NCBI GenBank assembly: GCA_014281115.1
Contig: JACONQ010000003.1
Location: forward strand, 124,001 to 188,000
Direction of reading: 5' to 3'
DNA: 64,000 nucleotides
Source of the DNA: Laburnicola sp. R22_1
Taxonomy: Eukaryota > Ascomycota > Dothideomycetes > Pleosporales > Didymosphaeriaceae
The position numbers and the translations under genes are program-made. Positions within the stretch are counted from its first letter, which is position 1. The number at the start of each line of letters is the position of its first letter. The notes below the pieces were generated by a model. The model was given only the letters and a program-made list of their open reading frames with translations. It did no database searches and was not told the DNA's origin. Of the stretch, positions 33,637 to 44,949 are shown piece after piece.

Positions 33637-34385
33637 AATGGATGGATTGCTAGGAGGGAGGGCACATAAAGTAATTATCTAATTTGAAATCTTAATTCTT
33701 TATCCTCTCTATTATTAATAATAAGCCTGCCTAGATATATAGATATAGCAACAAAAACTAAGTTGACTAAAAACCACAAAAAAAAATACCAAAAACTTAG
33801 GCCTATCCGGCCCTAAGAAATATGGATTATACGTAGGAGGAATATATAGGATAAGCGTATTTTTGTGGCTATGGAAGCAAAGTAAGGATAATGGGGCGGG
33901 CATATCCTCCTCGGTGTAAAGGGTAGACGGGTAGGAGGTGGGAAGGAGGTTGTGGCTGGTCGGGAAGGGTTAAGTGGTGTTGAAAGGAATAGGGCAAACG
34001 GAGGCGCGCGGGTAAGTAGTAGGGAGATTGTAGTTTCGAGGTGTCGTGGTGTTAGTGTGTAGATTGTTGTTTGGTTTGGTTTGGCTTAGGGAAGATAATA
34101 GGTTACTTTGGGCTGTGATGATGGGGAAGGATTAAAGGTGACTTCTTAACAGAGTAGTGGGTACACTAGATTGAGTGATAGTATTTTGGGTGAGTAATAT
34201 ATAGCGGGAGGTATAGGTAGACTTGTTTTTCAAGAGGGTCGGTCTACGAGATAACAAAGGCTCAGATGCATATCCCGCAAGAATAATAACACCAAACAAG
34301 GAAGTAAAGCGAATATAGCATTATTACAAACCCTCCAAACACCCTTCGCCACACACACACACACACACACACAGCTACATCATAC
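33637..34385. other. Convergent spacer, AT-rich, with (CA)n
   Basis: 33660-33900 is AT-rich; 34350-34373 is a CA dinucleotide run of about 12 units next to the MDE1 stop. No gene seen. Confidence 0.5.
34350..34373 (+). repeat. (CA)n microsatellite
   Basis: About 12 CA units, perfect, 12 bp from the 3' end of the MDE1 coding region. Confidence 0.95.
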
Positions 34386-35457
34386 CTAAGACTTCGTCCA
34401 CGGCAAGCCCAGCTTCTTCATCTCGACGGCGAGTTGAAGAATGTAATCGATGCTCTCACACTGCGTCTTCGCCTTGTGTACATTGTCGCCCCACACATAT
34501 CTACACATACACATATCAGTACCACTTCTCGCGCGCGTAAAGATGGAGAGACAGAGGGGTACCCACATGCCATGCCGTCTAACAAGCACCGCATACGTAT
34601 CCGGATACTTCTCCATCGCAGCCTCCAAACTCTCCGTAAGATCTTCCTCCCTGTTCATCATCAGCTTGTACACCCCCAGATCCCCTAGATACAAGGGCCA
34701 AACTCACCGCGCCGTATTCTCAATAACGGGAATCCTCAGCCTCTCAAAGTACCCCAAGTTCCCCACCTTGCCCCTCCCCCTCGGAATCCCTTTAATCTGC
34801 TCAATGCGCTCAATCTCAAAGCAGGCGTCGGGCCCGGCGTCGCGCTCGAGAAGTAGCGTGACGAGCACGGCCCACTGCGAGTGCGTGTGGATGCAGCAGC
34901 CGGCGCCGCGCTGGAAGGCCGCGTAGAAGAGGGGCGTGCAGGCTGAGGGGTTGTGCGACTGTTGGGGTTGGGTGGTGGTTAGGATGGAGATGTGTTGGGA
35001 GGGGTGGAGAGCGGGATGACATGGAGAGAGGGAAGACATGACGAACCTCCGGCCTCCTCACATACTCCCTACTCCCAAAATCCATAACAAACATATCCTC
35101 CGGCTTCATAAGCTCCTTCTGCACCCCGCTAGGCGCAATGTATATCTTGTCGCCGTGTTTTATACTCGTTCCGCCGCCCGTGCCGGTGACCTATACCAAG
35201 CACCAATACCACAAATTAGCCCTGTGATCATATCACTCTCTTCTTCTTCTTCTTCTTCTTCTTCTTCTTGTCATCCCAGCTTCTCCAGTCCGTTTAAAAA
35301 TACGGATTCCATTGAAATTTGTGTCAAGCTTGCATAGGAAGGTACATACCCAACCGAGGTCGTAGAATTTCGCGCACAGCGTGCAGATATGGTTTGCGGG
35401 GTGCTCGGGGTCGTCTGAGCGGACGAGCGCGTCGGCGTCGGATTGGGAGGCCGACAT
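34386..35457 (-). CDS. MDE1: Methylthioribulose-1-phosphate dehydratase (MtnB)
   Basis: Zinc-dependent class II aldolase-fold enzyme that dehydrates methylthioribulose 1-phosphate in the methionine salvage pathway, in the cytosol. Exons 35457-35350, 35190-35047, 34958-34708, 34650-34567 and 34500-34386 join to 233 residues, the usual length. Motifs in order are [20 protein letters not shown] (crossing intron 1), [31 protein letters not shown], the zinc-binding [14 protein letters not shown], and [20 protein letters not shown] (crossing intron 4), which supplies the last zinc His. The donor of exon 4 must be GTGGGT to give HGIYVWG. Intron 1 contains a TTC microsatellite. Context gives no pathway clustering. 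Confidence 0.92.
35239..35269 (+). repeat. (TTC)n microsatellite in MDE1 intron 1
   Basis: About ten TTC/CTT units on the plus strand (GAA on the gene's strand), inside the 159 nt first intron of MDE1. It may vary in length between strains. Confidence 0.9.
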
Positions 35458-35784
35458 TTTTGGGAGTGTTGATTGTTGTTGCTGTTCTGTGAGACTTTTT
35501 TTTCGGATGGGAGCACGAAAATGACGCGAGGGCGATGCACGCACCCGTGGATGATGCCCCGCCACGTGGGGTCGGCGGGGTACGGAATGAGAATGAGCGC
35601 TGCTGAAGCAACCAAAACACAGATCAAAGCACATCTCGAAACATCAGAGGATGCATTAGCTATTCAATTATCTACCTAGACCACCCACAGGTATCCATCA
35701 ATTAGGACCACATGCTTATCCCACCATGTCATCAGCACGACCATTTCCTCCGCAGGGTATCTCATCGCCTCACCTCGCTCGCGC

Positions 35785-36437
35785 CTAGTCCTTGCTCTCA
35801 TTCTGGAGCGGCGAAGGATCCTTCTTCTTTTCCCCGTCCAGGTGCAGCGCATGCTTTACTTTGTCGAGCGCGCCCTTCCGGTCGGGAGGATGGCTATGGC
35901 CGCCGTACTTTTCCTTGTGGACGTTGCCCTCGCCGCCGCGCTGTTCTCTGCGTCAGTGCTGCCATGCATACTATTCGTCCATCGAATGGGGTGTCCGTAC
36001 GCCGGTGTGGAAGTTCTCCGGCGGCTTGCGCAGCGAGTCTTCGGGGATGAAATCGGACGACGTGCGCGGGCTGCCGTCCGCGGGGTGAACCACGGGGGAC
36101 TTGGTTATGTTGCCTGCGCCGCCGCGCTGGGGCGTAGTTAGATGGTATCTCGTTGGAGATGGGAAGGGGGAGGACGCACGCCGGTCGAGAAGTCGCCGTT
36201 GCCTTGGCCTTGGAGGCCTTCGCGGACGATGCCGGCGTCATGGTAGCTACCGAGACGTCAGCGACCGATGCGCTTTCGTCCATGGGCTTCTCGTGGGACA
36301 GCAAGGTAAGACGTACACCAAAGGATCGGGACCAATGTTGCCGGCGCCTTCAACGTTCGTTAAACATGGCCTCCTTGCTGGAGGGAGCGCAACTCACCAC
36401 CGCGGCCAGTGGAGTGAATAGGTGGTGTATCAGACAT
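35785..36437 (-). CDS. GRGG-repeat protein (DUF3602-type), five exons
   Basis: Reconstructed from splice sites; no long single frame exposes it. Exons 36437-36398, 36347-36317, 36246-36180, 36126-36001 and 35940-35785 join to 139 residues. The protein contains three copies of a G-R-G-G-(A/E)-G-N-(I/V) motif: HSTGRGGAGNIGPDP, FSTGRGGAGNITKSP and FHTGRGGEGNVHKEK. DAGIVREGLQGQGNGDFSTG sits between the first two. This layout is that of the small fungal DUF3602 family (function unknown, often stress-responsive and abundant). The last two introns fall exactly between TG and RGG in phase 0; the first splits the third Gly codon of the motif. The C-terminus is Lys-rich (ALDKVKHALHLDGEKKKDPS). All junctions have GT..AG and the joined frame is open. 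Confidence 0.85.
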
Positions 36438-37188
36438 GCTGGGCTTCGTCTTGGTTGATGATTCAGGCAAAAGCAAAGTCGAGGAAGTTGGTAACGAAGG
36501 GGGACAGCTGTTCGAATATCGAGAAGCGATGGGCGAGGGGTAGCCTGCAGGGCTGGTCTTATATTTGCTCTTTCAACCGTCCATGGCACTGCAGCATGGC
36601 AACAGCCAGCCTCCGTATGACGCAAACACATTGGCGCGGGATGCGCAGAGCACCCGAGAGCTCCCGTACACAAACGGATCCATCCAGATCAATCAAAGAA
36701 CCCACCGGGCGCACGTCTAGCTCGTCGTATTTTCGCGGAAGAGATAGGTTCATCATCATCATTAGCGACGCCGCTTACCGCCAACCTGGTTCTGCCCATA
36801 TAGTCGGCATACATCACGGCTGTCAGCTGGGAACCGGGCATGCCTGGTGTCGTGCGCGTGGGATCGTTACCTGAAGGTGTGTCATTGTGGTGTGAGGTGA
36901 TGGCATCGGCGGCTCTGATAAGGTCGAAGCACTTCATTCGCTCAGCCTCATGACTAAGCACGGCATGGGCAAGCAGCTTGGGCGCTGCTCTGTTTTCGAT
37001 TCACCACTCTGCGAGAAGGTATCGCCCGACCTCTTCCGCGGAAGTACTCTACCCGGAGTCTACCAAAAGGATAGGAAAGCTGTTAACAATAATACAAGCC
37101 GGGCCGGGTAGTATGCCCAAGCCTCAAGCTCCACAAAGCGCCTTCGGACTCCGAAAACCACACAACACTGACTCTTGAGGATCCAGGC
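36438..37188. other. Spacer upstream of the GRGG-repeat gene
   Basis: About 750 bp. A minus-strand frame at 36689-36961 (90 codons, starting MLSHEAERMKCFDL) has moderately coding-like composition but no recognised relative; it could be a small unannotated gene or an upstream exon. Otherwise this is promoter and the PIC2 3' region. Confidence 0.35.
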
Positions 37189-38445
37189 TCACGCATTAGC
37201 CACGGCCTTCTCTTGCCGAGGTGGTGCGCCGCCAGTCGTAGGCAGGCCCATGAAGACCTTGAAGGTATCATAGATCATCCATTGCAAACCAGTGAGTGTT
37301 CCAATCATCACAATGCGCAACGGGAGGCCGTTCCAAAGACCCCGGAACCCAATGTCTTTGTAAATGCGGCCCGTCGCCGCGCCGAAGCTCTCGCCCGCTT
37401 GACGATTTGCGTTGAGTTTTGAAACCATAACGTCTGCGGGATGACTGACGACGGCGCACAAGATACCGGCAATGTAACCACCCGTGAAAGAAACGGTGGT
37501 CTGTGCGCCCTTCCCATAGTCGCTCTTGCTCCCAGGTAGGTAGTTGTACATCATTTCAACAACCGTTTCGAACGAGGCGAACTGCGAAACATTAGCATTG
37601 TGATGTGCAACCCTCCAGGAGTGCCTACCTTCATCATGGTGTATGGGATTTGTCGGCCCCAGAGCGGATACAGCCCTTTGAATAATCTATTTTTGTTAGG
37701 TCGAACCGTTCCACATATGCGCGTAATAGCTATTCTGAACTCACCCCGCAGTCCCTTCTTTTCCAACAATAGTGCTGATCCCACCGAGTGTTGTCTTTGC
37801 AAACGGTGGCATCGTCGTCTGCATGCGAACTTTGACCGCTTCCAACGGACATAGACCGACGTCGGCGATCAGCTCGGCGGAAGCGCTTCCCGCCAGATAG
37901 ATGAACGTCTTGTACTTGTGGTAGTTCTCTTCGCCGGCAAGATCTCCATAGAACTTCTTGAAGAACTCGTATCCTCCGTATTTCAGACCACCCTGGATCG
38001 AGTACCCCCAGAAAGTCGGTCCCCAGCCAGTGAAGATGCCACGAAAACCTTCGGCACGCCCAATCTTGCCCCACGCTTCAAAATTTCCCTTGTACATCTT
38101 GGAATCGACCTGGCGCCGGCATTTTACGAGATCAAGCGGTGTGACTGCTGTGTGTGTGAGGCCACAAGCCATCATACCCCCAAATGTGCAGGCCGCGTAG
38201 AATTTTGCGGAGTACAATTCCATGCCGCCAACTTTTGCTTGCGCCTTGTGGCTTGCCTTCCCAAGCTCAGCGACGGCAGCATCGCTCAGTTTCGCAGCTT
38301 TGCTCTTCGCGTCGTCAGCAGCGCTCCACACTGGATAGAGTTCATGCCGGGCATTCCACTTCGACGCACGTTCCGGAGGTGCAAAAGCCGAACAGCTGGA
38401 GAAGGCCTGCCCCAGGATAGAAGGCGTGGGAAATAGATTTGGCAT
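37189..38445 (-). CDS. PIC2: Mitochondrial phosphate carrier, PIC2 type
   Basis: Inner-membrane carrier of the SLC25 family importing phosphate (yeast Pic2 also carries copper). Exons 38445-37745, 37686-37629 and 37581-37189 join to 383 residues. An N-terminal extension of about 75 residues precedes three carrier repeats. Repeat signatures are [17 protein letters not shown] (PxDxVKxR), [20 protein letters not shown] and [34 protein letters not shown], spanning intron 1, is the family's linker to helix 4. The ending MGLPTTGG and the phrase [18 protein letters not shown] match PIC2/MIR1-type proteins, with PIC2 closer from memory. Introns carry GTGAGT and GTAGGC donors. Confidence 0.92.
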
Positions 38446-39451
38446 TGTGAGGGGAGTGATACTGCGTATGGTGTCAGAGCGGCGTTTCGATTTGGCGCGA
38501 GCGATGTTTGGAACTCACGTACTGAGACCAAGGAAAAGAAGCAAAACTCAGGCGGGATCAATCATCGGCAAGGCGACGGCTGTCGTTATAAAGGAGGTAA
38601 AGAGGGCGATCGGATGGAGCTGCAGTGGCAGTATGACCGTGTTGACGATGCTATGTACCGGTATTGAAGGTGGGGCCTGTAAGCGGATCGCACCTGCCGA
38701 CCCGAATCAGCCAATCACGCAGCTCACAATCCGAGTCATCCAATCGTATCACTGCACTATTTTTGTAATTTTGTACGCTAATCCTACCTTATCACGCTAG
38801 AGGGAGGGTACGGCCATAAGCCCGATCTTCAGAGATAATAGATTCAGTTTCCTCTGTTGTCTAAGAAAATAAGACAATTACTGTTACGATTTTTACTTTA
38901 AGCCTCACTCTTCCTTGCTTTGCCGTATTGGTGGACCTTGCTGTGAATATAATGCGTTTCATTGGAGCGGAGCTTACAATGGGACCTTCAGGCATACAAT
39001 TGGCTTCCTTTTGCTTCAAAGCCCCGTTACTCGGCCCCTCTTGTCTTGAAGAAAAATTGGCCGCACCGCAAGGGGCGGAGTAGTGTCCATAAACCTATAG
39101 CAAAACAAAACTTAGAGTGGCGGCATGTCAAGATATTAATCTTACCTATGCCACTTGACTCCGGTTATTATACTGCTTGTTCTTCCTGCACCCGATACAA
39201 ACGTGACTAGTAGTTAAGAAAGAAGGTCGCAAAATCGTTAAGTATAGAGGAAAACGAAGTACTATCACAGTCGTACTGCTGAACTCTGTTGGGATAGCGA
39301 TTCATGAAGAGGACTCAGCAAACCAACTGCGAGGCTCATTCGAAGACGGAACTTTCTGCACGTCGGAAACCGATGAAATGCACGAAACAGAGTAATGTAC
39401 CAGAGGCGTCTTGCACCAGTTCCCAGAATAGGCGCGGAACATTTGAATACC
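38446..39451. other. PIC2 promoter and AT-rich spacer
   Basis: The PIC2 leader is at 38446-38560. 38750-39250 is AT-rich with no frame longer than about 80 codons that looks coding. No RNA gene recognised. Confidence 0.4.
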
Positions 39452-40306
39452 TCAATCACCTAGCTCTTCTGCTATGCTCGGATTCGCTCCCGATATCCCA
39501 TATTGGGAGCTAGATGTGCCTTCAATGTTGATGAACTTTCCATCTCCATCAATCTCGTGTATCTGACAAACAAGCCGCGCATGTTGTCTTGCGAGCTGGT
39601 CGTGGACACTCATCGGAAATGCCAAGAGATCGGTGTCGCTCAAGCTCCGGTCGCCGCACCTACACGTGCGTCTATGCACACCTCCTCCCTTGGCAGAGGT
39701 CACTACCGGCACCCGTCCACCATGCAAGCGCCCCATCGCAGATTCGCAATAAATCTATCTGTCAACAGGCTGTTCTCAGATGATCGGAATGAAAAGATCG
39801 CGCGCCCCACCTGTTTGGGATGGCTCCAGTGAAACACAGGCGGTGTGAGCCATTCGCTTCGATGCACCTCGCGTCGCAGACCCCATGAACCAGCGCCTGG
39901 CCAGACTGCTTTGATACTCACCATCCGCCAAAACCTTCTCTTCTCCCCACGAACAGGCCTGTTGCATCACGGATTGCATTCCCGGCTCTTGCAGCAAACG
40001 TGATGGGCGACGCAGGCTCGACAATGCCATGGCATAGGCGCCACAGACCAGACCACTTCATACCCCCAGACTTGCGTCACCGCGTGGAAACCATCGAAAC
40101 AGGATGCGCCGGGCCCGTGCCGTGATACGCGCATCCGTTAAGTGCCTGAGGAACCCGTAGAGTTCTGGGTGGTTTGGATCTTCCATCGGCATCTCGCGCT
40201 CCCTCTGGCTTCCACTTCTGGACTTTCGCCATCCGGTCTCTTCCTCCTCACTTCTCTTCGACGGCCTGCTGTGCAGTTCTCGAGTGAGTCTGCATGTCTG
40301 GGACAT
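39452..40306 (-). other. Possible uncharacterised multi-exon gene
   Basis: Several minus-strand frames have coding-like composition and potential splice sites: 40306-40058 (with PMEDPNHPELYGFLRHLTDA), 40030-39776 (with MALSSLRRPSRLLQ and SWGEEKVLADG followed by a GTGAGT donor) and 39736-39452 (with HDQLARQHARLVCQIHEIDG and ending AEELGD). They could be exons of one gene divergent from the secreted repeat-protein gene, but I could not join them with confidence and recognise no domain. Antisense or decayed sequence is equally possible. Confidence 0.3.
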
Positions 40307-40412
40307 TTCCTCTCCTTTAATTGATTACCAGCTGGACTGTTGCGAAGTACTAATAATTCTTTACGCTTTCTTTCTTGTGTCTCTTTTATTGTAGCGCGTT
40401 CGGCGTCCGAGT

Positions 40413-43328
40413 ATGAAGAGGATAAAATGCTCTTTGGGCCTGGCCCTACTACTTGCTACCACAGTGCGCCCATCTCGCCATCTTTTTTCAACGCTGTACT
40501 AATGCGACGTAGGCCACCGCCAACGCTGGATTCACCCTCGACACTAGCGATATTGGACGTGACGTGCAAGCAAGAGAAGTTGAGAATCTAGGATATGGGG
40601 CCTTGGATGCAGTGGGCAGGGCGCAAGAGGAGAAAAGAGGCGACTTGGATGATCAGGACAACATCAGCGACATCTCCGCCAGGGCTGCGCAAAACCAACC
40701 GCTAGATCCTACTTCGTTTCTCAACGGTATCACCCCAGGTCCCAGTGTGCAAGATCAACCACTGGACGTTTCTGCTTTGCTCAACGGTGGCATCCAAGGG
40801 CAAGGCGTGGGTGCATCTCAGATCGGCAGTCAGCAAGGCGGCCAAGGCGTTGATCCGGGCGTAGCTGTTGGCGGTCAACAAGGTGGACAAGGCGTTGATG
40901 CAGGCGCAGCTGTCGGTGGTCAACAACAAGGTGGCCAAGGCGTTGATGCGGGCGCGGCTGTCGGCGGTCAACAAGGTGAACAAGGCGTTGATGCGGGCGC
41001 GGCTGTCGGCGGTCAACAAGGTGAACAAGGCGTTGATCCGGGCGCTATCGGTGGTCAACAACAAGGTGGCCAAGGCATTGATGCGGGCGCGGCTATCGGT
41101 GGTCAACAAGAAGGCGCTGATGCGGGCGCGGCTGTCGGTGGTCAACAAGAAGGTGGTCAAGGCGTTGATGCCGGCACAGCTAACGGCGGCTTGACGGGTG
41201 AGCAAGGAGGGAACAACGTCCCGAACGCTGCACCAGCACCCGGCCAGGAGCAAGGCCAGGAGCAGGGCCAGGGCCAGGGCCAAAACCAAGGTCGGGTCTC
41301 TGCAGATCTCGGTACTCTTCTTGAAGAACAGCGCCAGCAACAGAATGCTCCCCCCGGTCTCGACGCGAACGCATTTCTCAACAGTCTCGCCGAGGTGGGA
41401 CAACAAGGGCAACAGGGGAATGGCCAAGTGGAAAACGGAGCCAACGCCGGTGGTGCTAACAATGTCGCCAACGAACCTACGGGTGGCCAGGCCGGCGCTC
41501 CTCCCACAATCGATCAAATCCTCGAGGGCCTCGAGAGGCAAAGCCAAATGCAAAGCCAAGGAATTGAAGTCATTGAAGTCAAGGAATCGATCAGTTCGCC
41601 AATTAATGGAGGTGGAGCAGTTACAGAAACTGTGATTGATAGTGCTGGTGCAGCAGGATCGACACCTGCTGGGAACATTGGAGGAGCACAACCGACAGCA
41701 ATTGCTCCCGAGCCAACTCCAAACACTAACATTGGAGGGGCCCAGCCGACAGCCATTGCTCCCGAGCAAACTCCAAACACTACGGTAAGCTCCACCAAGG
41801 TCTTGAATATAGCAGTGCTAACTGCGGTCAGACAATACTCGCTGATTCGTCCCTCGATCTTTCACTCCTGGGTTCTACCGAATCCTCGAACGCGATGACA
41901 ACAGCAGCAGCAGGTGGATCGGCCCCCATGCTTTCGCTCCCTGGTGCGACCGGAGCCCCAAGCATGGAAACAAATGGATCGGCGCCCATGCTCCCTGGCG
42001 CGACCGAAGCCCCTGGCGCGGAAACGACAGCAGCAACAAACGGTAGCCTGAGTGCCATAACCATCATTGCCTCCAACGGAGGCGGCAATGGACAAGAATC
42101 AGCCGCAAATTCGACAAGTTCTTCAGATTCTGTATCGATTGACTCTGCGACCTTGACCCAAGATGGCCTTGTGGCAGGAACGACAACGAGCGCTGTAGCA
42201 AGCACAGTGACTGTGGATGCAGGGGAGGGCTCGGGAAGCAATGCCACCGCAGCGGGAGGAAGTTCGTCCAACTCAACCGGAGCTGCAACAACAGCTGGCG
42301 AAGCCGTTACTGTCATAGCTGAACCAGGCAGTGGAAACGCTGCCGCTGAAGGCTCATCCAGTACCACTGGTGCTGAAGGCTCATCCAGTACCGCCAGTGC
42401 TGAAGGCTCAGTTGGCTCCGCTGGCGCTGCAGGCTCGTCTGGTTCCGATGCCTCAGTGCCTATCGATTCTGCAACTCTGACGCAGGATGGTCTTGTGGCC
42501 GCAACCACTACCAGTGCAGCTGGGAGTGCAGTCACTATCCAAGCTTCCAGCGGAGACAATGCGAGCATCGCAGCCGGCCTACCCACGTCCTCTACTTCGT
42601 CACCATCGATCGACTCCGCAACCCTCACACAGGACGCCCTCATTGGAACGACAACCGTCTCCGCTGTTACAAGCTCCGTGACCATCCTCGCCGAAGGCGG
42701 AGACGGAAACGGGACCGCCACTGGCAGCCTCCAGGCAGCCGCCACGGCTGATCAATGCAACTGCGTGTGCAGCTGTCCCGCTGACTCCTATCCCATGTCC
42801 GCTCCTCAAGCCGCGCCCTTCCAGCTGCTTCCCTCCATGGGCGAGATGACCGGTTCGCCCACGACGCTGGAAACCCAAGCCATCACCATGAGCGCAGGCG
42901 GAAGCCCGCCAGCCAACGCCTCACCGGCCGAAGCCCCCTCGTCGAGTGCGCCAGCCATCGACTCCGCGACCCTCACAACCGCCGGCCTCGTGGGCGCCAC
43001 CACAACCTCTGCACCCGGCGAGAGCGTAACCGTGCAAGCGAGCGGCGGAGCTGCATCCGGAGCCGATGCCAATTCCAGCGGCAACACGGCCGAGGCGCAA
43101 TCGCAGATTGCGGAGCCTACGCCCATAGAAGGCAGCGGGTCTGGTGCTTCGGTCGAGGCACAGCCCCAAGTTACGGGGGGTGTTACCTCGGTCGAAGCGC
43201 AGAGCCAGGTTGAGCTGCCGTTTGATATCTCGACTTTTACGCTGGAAAGCAAGGTCACTGTCAATTTGGGGGCGCGGGCGGCGGAACCGACGGGTAAGGA
43301 TACGGGGAGGAAGAGGTGGTTGTGGTGA
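40413..43328 (+). CDS. Secreted low-complexity protein with two internal repeat families
   Basis: Exons 40413-40463, 40513-41784 and 41832-43328 join to 939 residues. The signal peptide MKRIKCSLGLALLLATTATA is assembled across intron 1, with a likely cleavage after ATA or ANA. A KR pair in QEEKRGDLDDQ (about residue 60) could be a Kex2 site. Residues about 124-243 are eight copies of a 13-16 residue Gly/Gln unit (GGQQGGQGVDAGAAV). Two copies of NIGGAQPTAIAPEPTPNT precede intron 2. The second half is Ser/Thr/Ala/Gly-rich, likely O-glycosylated, and holds four copies of IDSATLTQDGLVxxTTTSA. A lone Cys cluster (CNCVCSCP) lies near residue 750. No GPI signal is visible; the end is GRKRWLW. It resembles cell-wall or adhesin-like proteins only in general composition; I recognise no family. 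Confidence 0.82.
40831..41190 (+). repeat. Eight in-frame copies of a 39-48 bp repeat
   Basis: Tandem coding repeat GGTCAACAAGGTGGCCAAGG-like, with in-frame length changes only (extra CAA codon in some units, shorter units near 41030 and 41110). It codes the GGQQGGQGVDAGAAV units of the secreted protein. Confidence 0.9.
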
Positions 43329-44500
43329 GGGAGAGGGGTTGGGGTGGATGGGATATCGATGGGGGAAGGGGCTGGGTGGGTGGCTGCTGGCTGCGATAAA
43401 GGGATCAATCAGATAGTTTAGTTTTGTTCTCTGTCTGATGCAATACCCCCTGTTTGGATTTCCACTGTCGCTGTCGCTGTCGCTTGATATGTTCTGTTGT
43501 ATATGTTGTTGTTCATGGGTGGGGATGGATGGGGATGTGCGCTAGTCGTGCAGCGGGTGGGGCCCTGGGGGGTGTACTTGTTATCCTATATGCTGAAGTC
43601 TGAACTATCTGAAAGAAGACTTCGCGCACTCTCGGTACACATATGCTGAAGTAATCTTGCTAGAGCGGATTTCTTTTTGATTTTGGTTTATTGGGTTGGT
43701 GATGATTGTGTGTGTGGTGTGGACTGGACTGTTGCTAAGGGTATGCTGTGCTGTGTCTAGACTGAATGGAAACTTGTGCTGTTAGTCGGTTCTACGAGTA
43801 GGGGATACGTAACGTACTAGGTACCCTCTAGTCAGCTTTGCATACCCTATTCCATAGCTCTAGACTACGTAATCCTTTATCGCGGATAAGAAACACTCTC
43901 TACATAAATTACTTGTGATCACCTTTTCACGCTCTTTTTTGTTTACTAAGCAGGGGGCTCTGGCTTTTTTGTCATGTTATTTGAGATGAAAGCCTTTGTC
44001 GCCCAACCCCTAGGTAAATTAAATTAACACCACATATAAATTACATACCGCGTAGTGTGAATTTTTTAATCTTAGAGGAAAAAGACTTATGCCGGTTCTG
44101 TATTTAGGTGGTGTCTGGAAGAAGGATATTTGTATTTAATTTTTTAATAGGTCTGCATTTGCATGATGGCTGTGACGTGGTGTTTTGTTTTTCCTTTAAG
44201 TAATTTTCATCACCCACGAGAACAGCCTATATAATAAAGTTGAGGTGTTGGGTTTTACTCCACAAGTCCACACATACCATGTTTAATAGTAAGTTTTAAT
44301 TTACGTTTAGCGTAGTGGCCTATAAGGTGTAGTGTAAAAGAGACTAGTAAGATTTAAATAAGAATTATATACCTTTTCCTCAGACTCGCTAGTAGGGCTA
44401 AGAGCCTGATTCTTAAACTCTTACTTGGCCTCTAGTTAGGGTAGAGAGAGGACTCCTAACAAGAGACATGTATCTTTCCGCAAAAAGATTCGATTTTCAC
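43329..44500. other. AT-rich spacer with dispersed-repeat copy C
   Basis: Begins with the 3' end of the secreted-protein gene. Copy C of the dispersed repeat is at 43615. 43800-44480 is AT-rich with short homopolymers and no coding frame. Confidence 0.5.
43615..43650 (+). repeat. Dispersed repeat, copy C (short)
   Basis: TGAAAGAAGACTTCGCGCAC followed by TCTCGGTACAC, nearly identical to the start of copy B at 26541, then similarity ends. Confidence 0.65.
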
Positions 44501-44949
44501 TTAGCTAAAAGAGGGAGTTGAAGATGGACCACGCTCTAAGAGACATTGCAAACTCGTTGAGGAAGTTTAAATCTCTCGGGCAGTGGTGCATGTGAAGAAT
44601 GAACCTGAGAAGCGAACCAAGCAGCATGAATCCAGTCGTAGTCGATTCTAGGAAAGAGTAAATGCACACCACCATAATCCGCTCTGGCGCATGAGCCAAT
44701 AGGTGAGGGACTCCCGAAAACGTTGCATCCACAGCGTAGGTAGCCCTTAGAAGGACAAGTAAATCGTCCGAGACCGCACTCATGACTCTGTTCCACAGTA
44801 AATATAGAAGCATGCAAATAATCCTCCTCTTCAACACACATAATTCTGTGTGCAGCTGTTTTAACAACAGACTTAGAACCTCCTGATCCTGGACATAGGT
44901 TTGTCGTTGTGGTGTTTTGCCCATATACATAGAAAAGCTCCAATGAACC

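Noticed and set aside
40564..41784. Repeat region as a Kex2-processed peptide precursor (RiPP-like)
   Set aside because: Only one internal KR pair precedes the repeats; the repeat units themselves lack dibasic sites.
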